This document shows, in pieces, positions 1-7,403 of a stretch of 32,418 nucleotides of DNA (position 1 is the stretch's first letter; the number at the start of each line of letters is the position of its first letter). The translations under genes were made by a program, and so were the position numbers. Origin of the DNA: an uncultured Fretibacterium sp. (GTDB taxonomy: Bacteria > Synergistota > Synergistia > Synergistales > Aminobacteriaceae); contig CAMGZM010000018.1 in NCBI GenBank assembly GCA_946183145.1, forward strand, positions 1 to 32,418, read 5' to 3'. The notes beneath the pieces were generated by a model. That model was not told the origin of the DNA and did not search any database. It saw nothing but the letters and a program-made list of their open reading frames with translations.

Positions 1-506
1 ACCCCCCCCCCCCATTTAAGTAATTCCTGCAAATAATCAGGGCTTTGAATCTCACGTATGATTTTGCTTATCATGTATATTATGAGCAGAAATTTTATGC
101 TGTTCCCAAACGCATACGAAAAGGAGGCATTAGAGGGATAAGGGCTGTCGGTGTATATACCCTGAATTAAGGCAATTATATCCTAGGCAAAAAAGATCCC
201 CGACAGCAGGAGCATAAATACTGTCAGGGAGTTTTTTACAATTTTGAGCTTATTCCTGTAAATATCAAGCATAACAGCAAGAATAATTATAAGCTCAGGA
301 ATCTGTATAGAAGCTACTGCTCTGTAAGTTGAGTCAGTAAAAACAGGAGACAGAATATACATTTTGATGAGCTTGCGGTCTATATGCCTGTCTTTCTGGA
401 GAACAAGTATACGGAAAAATACAAGAAGCAGAAACAGAAGAGCGTAAATCTCTATCGAATTCCAGCTTAATGTACTTACCCGTATATAGTTTCTGTCAGG
501 ATTCAT
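1..506 (-). pseudogene. O-antigen ligase/polymerase-type membrane protein, interrupted by an in-frame TAG, runs off the window
   Basis: The reading frame starts at ATG 506, overlapping the nusB stop by four bases (ATGA), so translation is probably coupled to nusB. The first 107 residues contain hydrophobic segments (about residues 20-36, 62-80 and 91-107) separated by basic loops, as in polytopic O-antigen ligase or polysaccharide polymerase proteins. A TAG at 183-185 ends the frame. The same frame then stays open for about 60 codons to the window edge and encodes another hydrophobic segment (SIKFLLIIYMISKI). It is therefore one gene broken by a nonsense codon. Just before the edge the coding strand contains 12 consecutive G. 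The family is inferred only from hydrophobicity pattern and size, because no catalytic motif is in view. The gene could be a true pseudogene, a strain-level mutation or a sequencing error. Confidence 0.5.
2..13. repeat. 12-base homopolymer tract (C12 on plus strand, G12 in the coding strand)
   Basis: Twelve consecutive C follow the first base of the window. The tract lies inside the frame of the interrupted membrane-protein gene and would be read as Trp followed by Gly codons. Tracts of this length slip during replication, and in many host-associated bacteria they switch surface-glycan genes on and off. The window begins at the tract, so an assembly break here is also possible. Confidence 0.7.
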
Positions 507-991
507 TGCTGTACCGCTGCAATCTGGTTATCTTCTTCCTCAAAAAATTTCGCGGCCCTGTACATTACGCCGTTCACGAAACGCGCCGAGTCTTTTGTCC
601 CGTAATCATTCGCGAGAGTCCCGGCCTCCGCAATCGCTGACTTGACCGGCAATGACTTCAGCAAAAATCCTTCAAGCACCATCAAGCGCAAAATAGTTCT
701 GTCTACGCTCACCATTCTTTCAGGCCGCCAGCCCGTTACCACACGCAATAATACTCCGTCAATCTCCGCTTTTCTCTTCCAGACTTCAGCCGAAAGAGTC
801 CGGCATCTTTCTTTTACATCGGGCGAGTCGTTCTGCGAAATATCGTCAATGTTCAGGAATAATTCAAGTGAGTCTTCAAAGTCCTGAGCCGGGCAGATGT
901 CCAGCGAACATAAAAACTGTACAGCCAGTTCCCGCGACCTGTGCAAGGCTCCGAATTTCCTGCCGATAAATTTTTTCTTGTTTTCAGCCAT
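503..991 (-). CDS. nusB: transcription antitermination factor NusB
   Basis: NusB binds the boxA sequence of rRNA leader transcripts together with NusE (S10) and takes part in rRNA antitermination. The 162-residue product has the family landmarks: an N-terminal basic segment with SRELAVQFL, the central SVDRTILRLMVLEG helix, and the C-terminal FVNGVMYR signature. Length is normal for NusB. ATG 991 is preferred over the in-frame GTG at 1000 because AGGAG lies eight bases upstream of the ATG. The upstream membrane-protein gene ends at 993, just before this start, and the next gene downstream overlaps the nusB stop by four bases, so this is a tight operon. The acidic C-terminal tail (EEEDN) is ordinary for the family. 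Confidence 0.93.
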   Translation of the reverse strand: MAENKKKFIGRKFGALHRSRELAVQFLCSLDICPAQDFEDSLELFLNIDDISQNDSPDVKERCRTLSAEVWKRKAEIDGVLLRVVTGWRPERMVSVDRTILRLMVLEGFLLKSLPVKSAIAEAGTLANDYGTKDSARFVNGVMYRAAKFFEEEDNQIAAVQQ

Positions 992-992
992 A

Positions 993-1439
993 TTAAGCAC
1001 TCCTGAATTTGCCGGCGATGAAACTCAAACCGCGTATGACAAACCACACCGCACCTCCCCAGAATAATGACCAGAAGAAACCATCAAAACCAGCCGTAAC
1101 AATCACAGCCGCACATGACGCAGCACCCGCCCAAAAGTATGAGTTCTGAATCACCGCCGTTATTCCGCGCTCAGGAGTCGCCCATACTACAGAAGGCTTG
1201 AATCCCATAGGCTTTAAGACTGATGATATATGCTCCTCAACTTTTGATTTTGTCTCGCGGGTCAAATCCTCGTCCGAGAATACGAGAGTCAAATTAGCGT
1301 TCTCCTTTTTCCCGGAAGGCTCAAGAGTTACGCTGTAAAGCCGCAGTTTTGACGCTACAATCTCGCGCACGAAACCGCAAAGCCCCGAATACGATACCCG
1401 TATGATTCCGTAATGAGTGTTCTTCCACAGGTAATACAT
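993..1439 (-). CDS. small membrane protein of unknown function in the Asp23-nusB operon
   Basis: I do not recognise a named family. The 148-residue product has a soluble N-terminal part of about 100 residues and two closely spaced hydrophobic segments near the C-terminus (about residues 100-117 and 120-138), rich in Trp, Gly and Phe, followed by a short basic tail. It lies two bases downstream of the Asp23/Gls24 gene and ends two bases before the nusB start. In Firmicutes, Asp23-family genes often sit beside small membrane anchors (AmaP, DUF2273) that tether Asp23 to the membrane. By position and topology this gene could play a similar anchoring role, but that is inference from context and I see no sequence match to AmaP. 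Confidence 0.72.
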   Translation of the reverse strand: MYYLWKNTHYGIIRVSYSGLCGFVREIVASKLRLYSVTLEPSGKKENANLTLVFSDEDLTRETKSKVEEHISSVLKPMGFKPSVVWATPERGITAVIQNSYFWAGAASCAAVIVTAGFDGFFWSLFWGGAVWFVIRGLSFIAGKFRSA

Positions 1440-1441
1440 GA

Positions 1442-1852
1442 CTAGTCAGCCTCTTGATCCTGCGACGGTGTTTCTTCCGGCTCTATGCTCAGGGCTATAT
1501 TTTCGTCTGGAGCTGTGTATATCCCCTGAACATTCACATTCACCGCCTTAACGTCATAACCTGTGTAGCGTTCGAGGTTATCCTTGATTTTCTCCTGAAC
1601 GTCCCATGCGAGATCGGGTATTCTCTGGCCGTATTTCACGAGAACATAAGCATCAACAGAAACGCTCCCCTGAGAATGCTCGACTGACACGCGTATTCCG
1701 CTGCTCTTGCGCCCAATGCTGAACTTTGACGCGAGTCCTGCTGCCTTGATGTTAGGGATTCCCTGTATAGTTTTCCGGGCGAGTTCGGCTATTACGTCCT
1801 CCGAAATGTGAATCATTCCGCCGTTTGAGGACTTCTTTTCATCGCCCGGCAT
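1442..1852 (-). CDS. Asp23/Gls24 family envelope stress protein
   Basis: The 136-residue product matches the Asp23/Gls24 fold: ISEDVIAELARKTIQGIPNI, then a short strand-rich core (GIRVSVEHSQGSVSVDAYV), then the amphipathic helix before YTGYDVKAVNVNVQGI. Members in Gram-positive bacteria are membrane-associated and linked to cell-wall or alkaline stress. In diderms the role is less clear. The acidic tail (EPEETPSQDQEAD) is probably disordered. The gene starts one base after the efp stop and is followed at two bases by a small membrane protein gene, so all are probably translated from one mRNA with efp and nusB. Confidence 0.88.
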   Translation of the reverse strand: MPGDEKKSSNGGMIHISEDVIAELARKTIQGIPNIKAAGLASKFSIGRKSSGIRVSVEHSQGSVSVDAYVLVKYGQRIPDLAWDVQEKIKDNLERYTGYDVKAVNVNVQGIYTAPDENIALSIEPEETPSQDQEAD

Positions 1853-1853
1853 T

Positions 1854-2426
1854 TTATTTCTTCGCGCGTTCCAGGTATGCGCCTGTGCGTGTATCGACTA
1901 CTACCAGTTCTCCCGGCTCAACAAATACGGGAACTGTTACTACGAGTCCTGTCTCAAGCGTCGCGGGCTTTCCTCCTCCTGTTACTGTGTCGCCCTTGAA
2001 AGCGGGGGGAGTGTCAACAACTTTCATCGTTACGCTCTTGGGAAGCTCTATTCCCATAACTTTGCCCTCAAAATATTCTATCTGTATTTCCATGTCATCA
2101 ACTAAATACTTTGCGGCATCGCCTAAAATTTCGGGGGACAATCTCATTTCCTCATACGTAGCCAAATCCATAAATACATAGTCTGCCCCATCCCTGTATG
2201 AGTACTGCGCGGGTTTATCCTCGTAGATTATGCGCTCGAACTTTTCACCGGGCTTGAATGAGTTTTCCACGATTGACCCGGTTTCTACGTTGCGTAATTT
2301 TGTGCGGACTACTGCTCCGCCGCGGCCCATTTTGTGGTGGTCATATTCTACAATTTCCCATATGCCGCCCTGCCAGCGCAGCTTCAGCCCAACATAAAAT
2401 GTAGTAGTATCTGCTACCTGTGCCAT
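1854..2426 (-). CDS. efp: translation elongation factor P
   Basis: EF-P enters the ribosomal E site and relieves stalling at consecutive prolines. All three parts are present in 190 residues: an N-terminal KOW-like domain, a central OB domain, and a C-terminal OB domain with the signature GDTVTGGGKPATLETG. A strong GGAGG precedes ATG 2426. The notable point is the loop tip. The usual segment K-P-G-K-G is here K32-M33-G34-R35-G36, so arginine occupies the position of the lysine that is lysylated in E. coli or aminopentanol-modified in Bacillus, and the proline is replaced by methionine. Arginine at this site is known from the EarP (rhamnosylation) type. No modification enzyme gene is visible in the window. 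Confidence 0.96.
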   Translation of the reverse strand: MAQVADTTTFYVGLKLRWQGGIWEIVEYDHHKMGRGGAVVRTKLRNVETGSIVENSFKPGEKFERIIYEDKPAQYSYRDGADYVFMDLATYEEMRLSPEILGDAAKYLVDDMEIQIEYFEGKVMGIELPKSVTMKVVDTPPAFKGDTVTGGGKPATLETGLVVTVPVFVEPGELVVVDTRTGAYLERAKK

Positions 2427-2477
2427 TATATTAACCTCCTGGAAAAATTTTTACGGGTTAATTATAGTATATTTACT

Positions 2478-4286
2478 CTAATTGCTGTCAAGAATATACG
2501 GTGTTATGACCATTACAACTTGTGTTTTTTGTTTCGTGTTGTACCTGTATGTGAACAGCTCGCCGAGTAACGGAATGTTCCCTAAAATCGGAATCCTTGA
2601 TACGTTCTTGCTGTTGTCTTCACGGAAAAGCCCGCCGATAACGAACGGCATACCGTCCCGGACTCTTACTTCCGTTTTCACTGAACGCGTTGTAGTTACA
2701 GGCATTTGTTCTCCCGTGCTGCTTGTCTGCGTGTCAATGACATCTCCAGTGCTCAAGTCAAGAGTCAGATTGACGTAACCGTCCCGGCCTATTCGCGGCG
2801 TGAATGAAAGTTTAGGGCCGACTTCCTCAGTTGACCATGTTACTGTTCCTTTCTGGTCATCCCTGTTTGATATATACGGGTAATCCTGCGTAAGGTTGAT
2901 TTCCGCCTTCTTGCCGTCCATCGCAATAACAGAAGGATTCGCAAGCACCTTTCCTTTTGCTTTTGCCTCAAGTGCGTGGAATGTGTCTGTAATTATTCTA
3001 GCTGTTCCTCCGCGCGGAGTCTGACGTATAGATCTGTCGTTATTGTAAGTCATCAATATTCCCGTGCCGCTTCCCAGCGACAGCATTATGTCGTCATACG
3101 CAATATCAAGCGCATTCTGTACCGTAAGAGTGTCGTTGTCGTTGAACTCGAACACGCTCGCGCGAATCATCACCTGTTTCTCCGGCGCGTCAAGTATGCT
3201 GATTAAGTCTTCAACTTCCTGCATTTTCGCGGGGTTTGTCTTGACGTAAATAGCCTTCATTCTGTCATCAACTGTTACTGCGTTCCTGTCAAGTGCCGCT
3301 ATAGTGCCGAGCATGTCTCTCACCTTTGCGGGGTCTGCAAAATGAATCTTGAACTGCTTGACGGATCTCTCACCCGAAAGCCTGTAGAGTCCCTCGCGAG
3401 ATCCGAATGTCGTTATATTAGGGCCGGAATTGTAACAAGCAAGGTCATACGTTTTCATTATGTAGTTCAGAGCATCATCGACTCTCACATCACGAAGCGT
3501 CATTGTTACAATAATATCTTCTTCTCTTCTGGTTGTTACTATTCTGTTTCCATCTTCTGCTGCGTTTCCTCCTGTTACTTGCCCGGTTTCTCCTCTTACT
3601 TCTGTTACCCGTGTGCCTCCTCCTGTCCTCCGTTCCTCCTCAACAAATACTCTTTTTGGGAATGAAGGATCTATTATCACGTTCCGGCCTGCGTAATCCA
3701 TAATTCCCCGTATAACATCTTTCAGGGGAGCGTCGCGGAGTTCAAGCGTTACTTTCTCACTTGAGCTGAATGGGACTTTAGTTTGTGGGACGGGATAAAT
3801 TTTCGGCGGAGGCGCGTAAATATTTTCTATTGCGAGATCAGGCGTAACGTCAGATTTGACTCTCAGCGATATTCCCTCAACAGTATTTGATACAGAATGC
3901 ACCTTCATAGGAAAGTTTGCTTTTATCTCTATCTCAACACGGAATGAATTATCATCGGAAACATTCAAGGCGTTGAAATGATATAGAAGCGGTATTGCCT
4001 CCATTGCAGACAAAACAGAAGCGTTAATTTTATCGGGGTGATACGCTTTTGAATCATTGAGAATTATTGATAGTGTCTTACCTTCCTCCCTGCACTCAGG
4101 AAGAGGGAGTCTGCGTCCTGAAAGCCTTATCATGAACTCATCCTCGCCGAGCTGGTATATCCTGCACATCTTGAGGAGAGGCCCTTTGTACTTCTCTGTT
4201 TTTGGCGCGGCTGAAGCTGACAACGTACTACCATCTACGAAAATGATAACAGCTGTTATAAAAGCAATTGTTAATTTACGTAACAT
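2478..4286 (-). CDS. pilQ: outer-membrane secretin, PilQ/GspD-type
   Basis: Secretins form the gated outer-membrane ring through which type IV pili or type II substrates pass. The 602-residue product begins with a signal peptide (hydrophobic residues 6-26, ending ASA). It continues with an AMIN-like beta-rich N-terminal region, an STN/N0 domain starting near VTLELRDAPLKDVIRGI, an N1-type segment (KQFKIHFADPAKV), and a C-terminal secretin domain with the signatures VLANPSVIAMDGKKAEI, VRDGMPFVIGGL and the end motif RIPILGNIPLLGELF. The N0 domain has an unusual insertion of about 35 residues rich in Thr, Gly, Arg and Glu. The neighbours are PilP-like and PilO-like genes, which favours PilQ over GspD. 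The gap to the upstream gene is 71 bases and the ribosome site is weak. Confidence 0.88.
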   Translation of the reverse strand: MLRKLTIAFITAVIIFVDGSTLSASAAPKTEKYKGPLLKMCRIYQLGEDEFMIRLSGRRLPLPECREEGKTLSIILNDSKAYHPDKINASVLSAMEAIPLLYHFNALNVSDDNSFRVEIEIKANFPMKVHSVSNTVEGISLRVKSDVTPDLAIENIYAPPPKIYPVPQTKVPFSSSEKVTLELRDAPLKDVIRGIMDYAGRNVIIDPSFPKRVFVEEERRTGGGTRVTEVRGETGQVTGGNAAEDGNRIVTTRREEDIIVTMTLRDVRVDDALNYIMKTYDLACYNSGPNITTFGSREGLYRLSGERSVKQFKIHFADPAKVRDMLGTIAALDRNAVTVDDRMKAIYVKTNPAKMQEVEDLISILDAPEKQVMIRASVFEFNDNDTLTVQNALDIAYDDIMLSLGSGTGILMTYNNDRSIRQTPRGGTARIITDTFHALEAKAKGKVLANPSVIAMDGKKAEINLTQDYPYISNRDDQKGTVTWSTEEVGPKLSFTPRIGRDGYVNLTLDLSTGDVIDTQTSSTGEQMPVTTTRSVKTEVRVRDGMPFVIGGLFREDNSKNVSRIPILGNIPLLGELFTYRYNTKQKTQVVMVITPYILDSN

Positions 4287-4357
4287 GACTGTATTTTCAC
4301 TTCATCTTTCACTGATTTGGGATTAAGTAAAACTTATTATATTACACAGCTTTATTC

Positions 4358-5032
4358 TTACCGCCTGGATTTTTTGCCCGGCTTCCTGATTCCGTCATAC
4401 TTGGGAATTTCGGCTATATCGTATTGATATTCTTCTTTGTTGAAGATAACAGTTACTCCGCTGTCTCTTATAGCACTTACGAATCCGCCTTCATTCGGGA
4501 GTTCATCGCCCTGTCTTACGATAAGAGATCTTGCAGTTATTGACTGGGCATTGCCGACATCAACAAGAGCTATTTTCTCTCCGTTCTTTGCGGTCATAAT
4601 CATTCTCACGTTCAGAGGGACAGCCTGAGGCTTAACGTCCTGAGTCTGAGCCTGAAATGATGCTGTTGGATTCATAGGGTCGTGTTCTTTGTCCGGCGGG
4701 TCAAGGTTGAATGGCATGTTGTGTATGCCTTCGAGGGTGTTTGCGATTGTAGTGCCTGCGCCCCTCATTGTGTCGATTGTCTGTGCGAGGTCAACTATGC
4801 GTTTCAGTGATGAGTCATCGCCCCTGCGTACTTGAACGTCAGCAAACATATCCGGGTCAATCGGCGTATCAGTGTCAGCAAGAACGCTCGCACGGAAATA
4901 GTACCATCCCGCCCAAAGTATTCCCAGAAAGAGCGCGCCGAAACATATATAGCGGACAATCTTTGACTGATCATCGTCAAAAACTCCCGTCAGCATCTCG
5001 TAAAAATGCTGTGCTGTCTCTCTCTCGTTCAT
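4358..5032 (-). CDS. PilP/GspC-like inner-membrane partner of the secretin
   Basis: The 224-residue product has one membrane segment (about residues 27-45, ICFGALFLGILWAGWYYF), a linker with low-complexity acidic and Pro-rich stretches, and a C-terminal beta-rich domain (about residues 140-210). This domain has the rhythm of PilP/GspC homology regions: MIMTAKNGEKIALVDVG, then VRQGDEL, then VSAIRDSGVTVIFN. Such proteins link the inner-membrane assembly platform to the N0 domain of the secretin. The gene sits four bases downstream of the PilO-like gene and directly upstream of the secretin gene, the usual pilO-pilP-pilQ order. Assignment rests on topology, context and the C-terminal pattern; primary sequence similarity is low. 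The C-terminus ends in a basic tail (KPGKKSRR). Confidence 0.66.
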   Translation of the reverse strand: MNERETAQHFYEMLTGVFDDDQSKIVRYICFGALFLGILWAGWYYFRASVLADTDTPIDPDMFADVQVRRGDDSSLKRIVDLAQTIDTMRGAGTTIANTLEGIHNMPFNLDPPDKEHDPMNPTASFQAQTQDVKPQAVPLNVRMIMTAKNGEKIALVDVGNAQSITARSLIVRQGDELPNEGGFVSAIRDSGVTVIFNKEEYQYDIAEIPKYDGIRKPGKKSRR

Positions 5033-5036
5033 GGGT

Positions 5037-5546
5037 TTATTCCTCCGTCATAACTTGAATCGTCATGTCGACTTCAACGAGTTCTTCGGGCAAATTGTGG
5101 TTTCGTTTCAGGTCAAGCCGGGTAATCTTTGAAGGTACAGGAAGACTCCTCAAATCAGCAAACATTCTCGCCATCGCGTAATAATTTCCGTCAATCTTGA
5201 GCTGAAGAATGTTGTCTTTCTTGCCTGAATTGTCAGGGCCTGAAGTTGACATTGTGAGAAGGCTTATGTTGTTTGTCTCTATTATCTGCCGTACTAGTGA
5301 GAAGAAAGCTACTGCGTCCGGCACTGTTGAAGCTCTGTTTATGCTTAAGTGTGAAATACGTGAAAGGCTTTCGTTCCGTGCTTTAAGGTTTTCGATTACG
5401 CCCGAATGACTGCTGCTCTGCTGCGTGAGCTGGTCATATTCCTCCCTGTATGCGTAAAGCTCTGTGAGGGAAAACCAAATTACGCCGCAAAGGAGAAGAC
5501 ATACGCCTATAAATATTCCTGTTAAGATAAAATAATTCTTGTTCAT
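5037..5546 (-). CDS. pilO: PilO-like type IV pilus inner-membrane assembly protein
   Basis: The 169-residue product has a single N-terminal membrane segment (about residues 6-25), a coiled-coil region (about residues 30-65, EEYDQLTQQSSSHSGVIENL), and a C-terminal alpha/beta ferredoxin-like domain containing LQLKIDGNYYAMARMFADLR and the conserved-type ending of a PilO fold. PilO pairs with PilN in the inner membrane and aligns the motor with the secretin. ATG 5546 is chosen because an AAGGA lies upstream; the in-frame TTG at 5567 has no ribosome site. No pilM or pilN is present upstream. Instead a terminator and a roughly 100-base gap precede the gene, so the assembly cluster appears shortened or the missing genes are elsewhere. 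Confidence 0.72.
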   Translation of the reverse strand: MNKNYFILTGIFIGVCLLLCGVIWFSLTELYAYREEYDQLTQQSSSHSGVIENLKARNESLSRISHLSINRASTVPDAVAFFSLVRQIIETNNISLLTMSTSGPDNSGKKDNILQLKIDGNYYAMARMFADLRSLPVPSKITRLDLKRNHNLPEELVEVDMTIQVMTEE

Positions 5547-5618
5547 AAGCAAGATTCCTTTGTGCAATAAAATTGTTGGGTCAAAAAATGATTATAGTCT
5601 ATTGAGACAAGATAAGGC

Positions 5619-5653
5619 AAAAAAAATCCCTCCTGCAATTTCTCACAGAAGGG
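5619..5653 (-). terminator. rho-independent terminator downstream of the flavoprotein gene
   Basis: Read on the minus strand, CCCTTCTG pairs with CAGGAGGG (eight positions, one mismatch) around a 10-base loop, followed by ATTTTTTT. It begins about a dozen bases after the stop of the flavin reductase-like gene and separates it from the pilus genes. Confidence 0.75.
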
Positions 5654-5665
5654 TGAAATTTTTCC

Positions 5666-6289
5666 CTAGCGTATGAAGTTCGTGTACTGTATTTTCTCGT
5701 GAACGGGGTAATTGATTCCGGCGTTTTTCCCGGCCTCAATACATTTCAGAATCCACGCGAAATTCTCGCCGAGAGTCCTCATAGTCTGCAAGCCTTCTGA
5801 ATCCTGTCTGACTTCATCGGGCGTATTTCCGTGAACCTGATTCCAGTACTGCGAGCCGATGACGATCATGTTGCGGATCGTGAAGTACTTGTTGAGACGG
5901 TCAAAAGCCGCCGACGCTCCGCCCCTCCTGCAAGAGACTACACACGCCGCGGGCTTGCCTGAAAGTTTCGAGTCGTCGACGGACATAAACAGCCTGTCGA
6001 GGAACGCGCAGAGACTCCCGGCCGGGCCTGCAAAGTATACGGGAGAACCGACAATTATCCCGCTGAACTCGTCAAGACGTGAGGCAATCTCATTCACTGA
6101 GTCATTGAAGACGCAACGCCCTGACTCAAAGCACTTGAAGCACGATATACAGCCCTGTATTGACTTCTTGCCGATGTGATAGATTTCGGAGTCGATTCCG
6201 TTTTTCGAGAGTGTTGACGCGACTTCTGACAATGCGGTGAACGTGCAGCCGTGTTCATTAGGCGAGCCGTTAATCAGTAATACCTTCAT
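5666..6289 (-). CDS. flavodoxin-like NAD(P)H-dependent oxidoreductase / iron-sulfur flavoprotein family
   Basis: The 207-residue product has a flavodoxin-like fold: the N-terminal MKVLLINGSPNEHGCT phosphate-binding loop for FMN, the GIIVGSPVYFAGPAGSLCAFLDR segment that contacts the flavin ring, and a segment GCISCFKCFESGRC at about residues 46-59. This cluster (C-x2-C-x2-C-x5-C) resembles the cysteine motif of iron-sulfur flavoproteins found in anaerobes, though the spacing may not be enough to prove a 4Fe-4S cluster. These proteins transfer electrons from NAD(P)H or ferredoxin to small acceptors. The gene is a single transcription unit, divergent from the next gene on the plus strand, with its own terminator. 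Substrate cannot be told from sequence. Confidence 0.88.
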   Translation of the reverse strand: MKVLLINGSPNEHGCTFTALSEVASTLSKNGIDSEIYHIGKKSIQGCISCFKCFESGRCVFNDSVNEIASRLDEFSGIIVGSPVYFAGPAGSLCAFLDRLFMSVDDSKLSGKPAACVVSCRRGGASAAFDRLNKYFTIRNMIVIGSQYWNQVHGNTPDEVRQDSEGLQTMRTLGENFAWILKCIEAGKNAGINYPVHEKIQYTNFIR

Positions 6290-6355
6290 GAAAATTTTAC
6301 CCCCTGAAAAGATTTGTGATAATAATATTATACGCAGGAAGGGGAAATTTCAGCC

Positions 6356-6721
6356 GTGAAAAATATTCAGTCATTCATCGCAAACATAAGCGCGCCGAAA
6401 ACTGTCGGGCAATTGCAGTATCACATGAAGGATTACGGCGGGTACGTCATTGAGCGAGTTCTGGAAGATCCTGACGGGCCGGGCAGCCGGACAGCACCGA
6501 GATGGGCGAAAATAGGCGATATAGTATTCTTCATGCACGCAGTATCAGCCGGGCAATACCTGAAATCTATACGCAGAAAAATTATGCTACAGAAAGAAGC
6601 ATACAGCCCGGAAGATTTTGACGAGGCTATGAGATTTTTGCAGCGCGGATTAAGTTTGCATTCACGTTACGGCAGGAACATTCACGTTACGGCAGGAAAA
6701 TTTTTGCGGTTTCGCATGTAA
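6356..6721 (+). CDS. PUA/EVE-like domain protein, C-terminus altered by a 20-bp duplication
   Basis: The 121-residue product starts at GTG 6356 after GGAAGGGG. The segment WAKIGDIVFFMHAVSAG has the look of an EVE/PUA-like nucleic-acid-binding domain, but I assign no firm family. At the 3' end a perfect 20-bp tandem duplication shifts the frame and the protein ends in an unrelated tail (about residues 108-121). With one repeat copy the frame would read on as SRYGRKIFAVSHVIGAPEYY and stop at TGA 6769-6771. That reads like the missing last strands of the domain. The gene is immediately followed by a nuclease-like piece, and the two are probably halves of one ancestral gene. It is likely a damaged or decaying gene. 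Confidence 0.5.
   Translation: MKNIQSFIANISAPKTVGQLQYHMKDYGGYVIERVLEDPDGPGSRTAPRWAKIGDIVFFMHAVSAGQYLKSIRRKIMLQKEAYSPEDFDEAMRFLQRGLSLHSRYGRNIHVTAGKFLRFRM
6659..6698. repeat. perfect 20-bp tandem duplication
   Basis: The unit cattcacgttacggcaggaa occurs twice back to back (6659-6678 and 6679-6698). Twenty is not a multiple of three, so the duplication changes the reading frame of the gene it lies in. Perfect identity suggests it is recent. Confidence 0.95.
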
Positions 6722-7309
6722 TTGGTGCGCCGGAATATTATGCTCATCTCACACGGAAATATTCTGCCTGATTATGTCATTGAGGCCGAAGCAGCCCCGC
6801 TCCCTTTGTCGGCTGTAAACTCTGAAAACTGGCTTGAGCTTTGCTGTGATTACCGCAGAAGATTTTTCCTTGAGGAACAATTCAGGAGATTCTACGCGGA
6901 TTACTTCCTTCGAGCTTTGTCGGATGACGGGAGACTATACGCTGAATGCAGAGTGCGTAAAAATGGCATGGCCGACTCATTCGTGGACAACGTTATACTT
7001 TTTGACGGCAAATATATTCCCGCAGAAATTAAGCTCAATGTCAGCAACGAACCGAACATTACAGCACAGCTTGAAAGGTATTGTGATTTTGATACGCTGT
7101 TCACGAATCGCGGCGCAAAATCTTCATTTCCCCGCGAAAAATTACACTCCCGAAAAATTATTGTCATTGATACGGAAAATATTTTCATCTTCAATTGCAA
7201 TGATAAAAATATGACTCTCGTGTTTGGACTCGACTCTTTGAATCGAATCGCTGATATTTTTTCTGCAAAGTCAAAACTGAGTCACATTCTCAAAAATGAA
7301 TCTCACTAA
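6722..7309 (+). CDS. PD-(D/E)XK nuclease-like protein, probably the C-terminal half of a broken gene
   Basis: The open frame begins right after the preceding stop with TTG 6722; ATG 6740 (MLISHGNIL) is an equally plausible start. In the 195 residues the pattern of a RecB-like nuclease core is visible: D in SFVDNVILFDGKYIPAEIKLNV (about residues 86-106), the E-x-K pair of AEIK, and the following Q-x3-Y in ITAQLERYC. This is the D...ExK...QxxxY arrangement of the PD-(D/E)XK superfamily. The N-terminal part is helical and basic. No good ribosome site precedes either start, which supports the view that this is the downstream part of a fused gene. If functional it could cleave or bind nucleic acid, perhaps in defence; that is inference. 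Confidence 0.5.
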   Translation: MVRRNIMLISHGNILPDYVIEAEAAPLPLSAVNSENWLELCCDYRRRFFLEEQFRRFYADYFLRALSDDGRLYAECRVRKNGMADSFVDNVILFDGKYIPAEIKLNVSNEPNITAQLERYCDFDTLFTNRGAKSSFPREKLHSRKIIVIDTENIFIFNCNDKNMTLVFGLDSLNRIADIFSAKSKLSHILKNESH

Positions 7310-7403
7310 TTCACAACCGCACTGCTAAAATTAAGCGTAATTGCTGTATACTTATTAATTATTTTTGTGAGGTGTGATTAATCATGAATGCAGAGGATAA
7401 AAC

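Noticed and set aside
183-185. TAG read as an amino acid (stop-codon recoding) in the first gene
   Set aside because: Several sound genes here end in TAG with a ribosome site for the next gene right after it (ilvA, the M23 gene), so TAG works as a stop. A nonsense mutation or read error is simpler.
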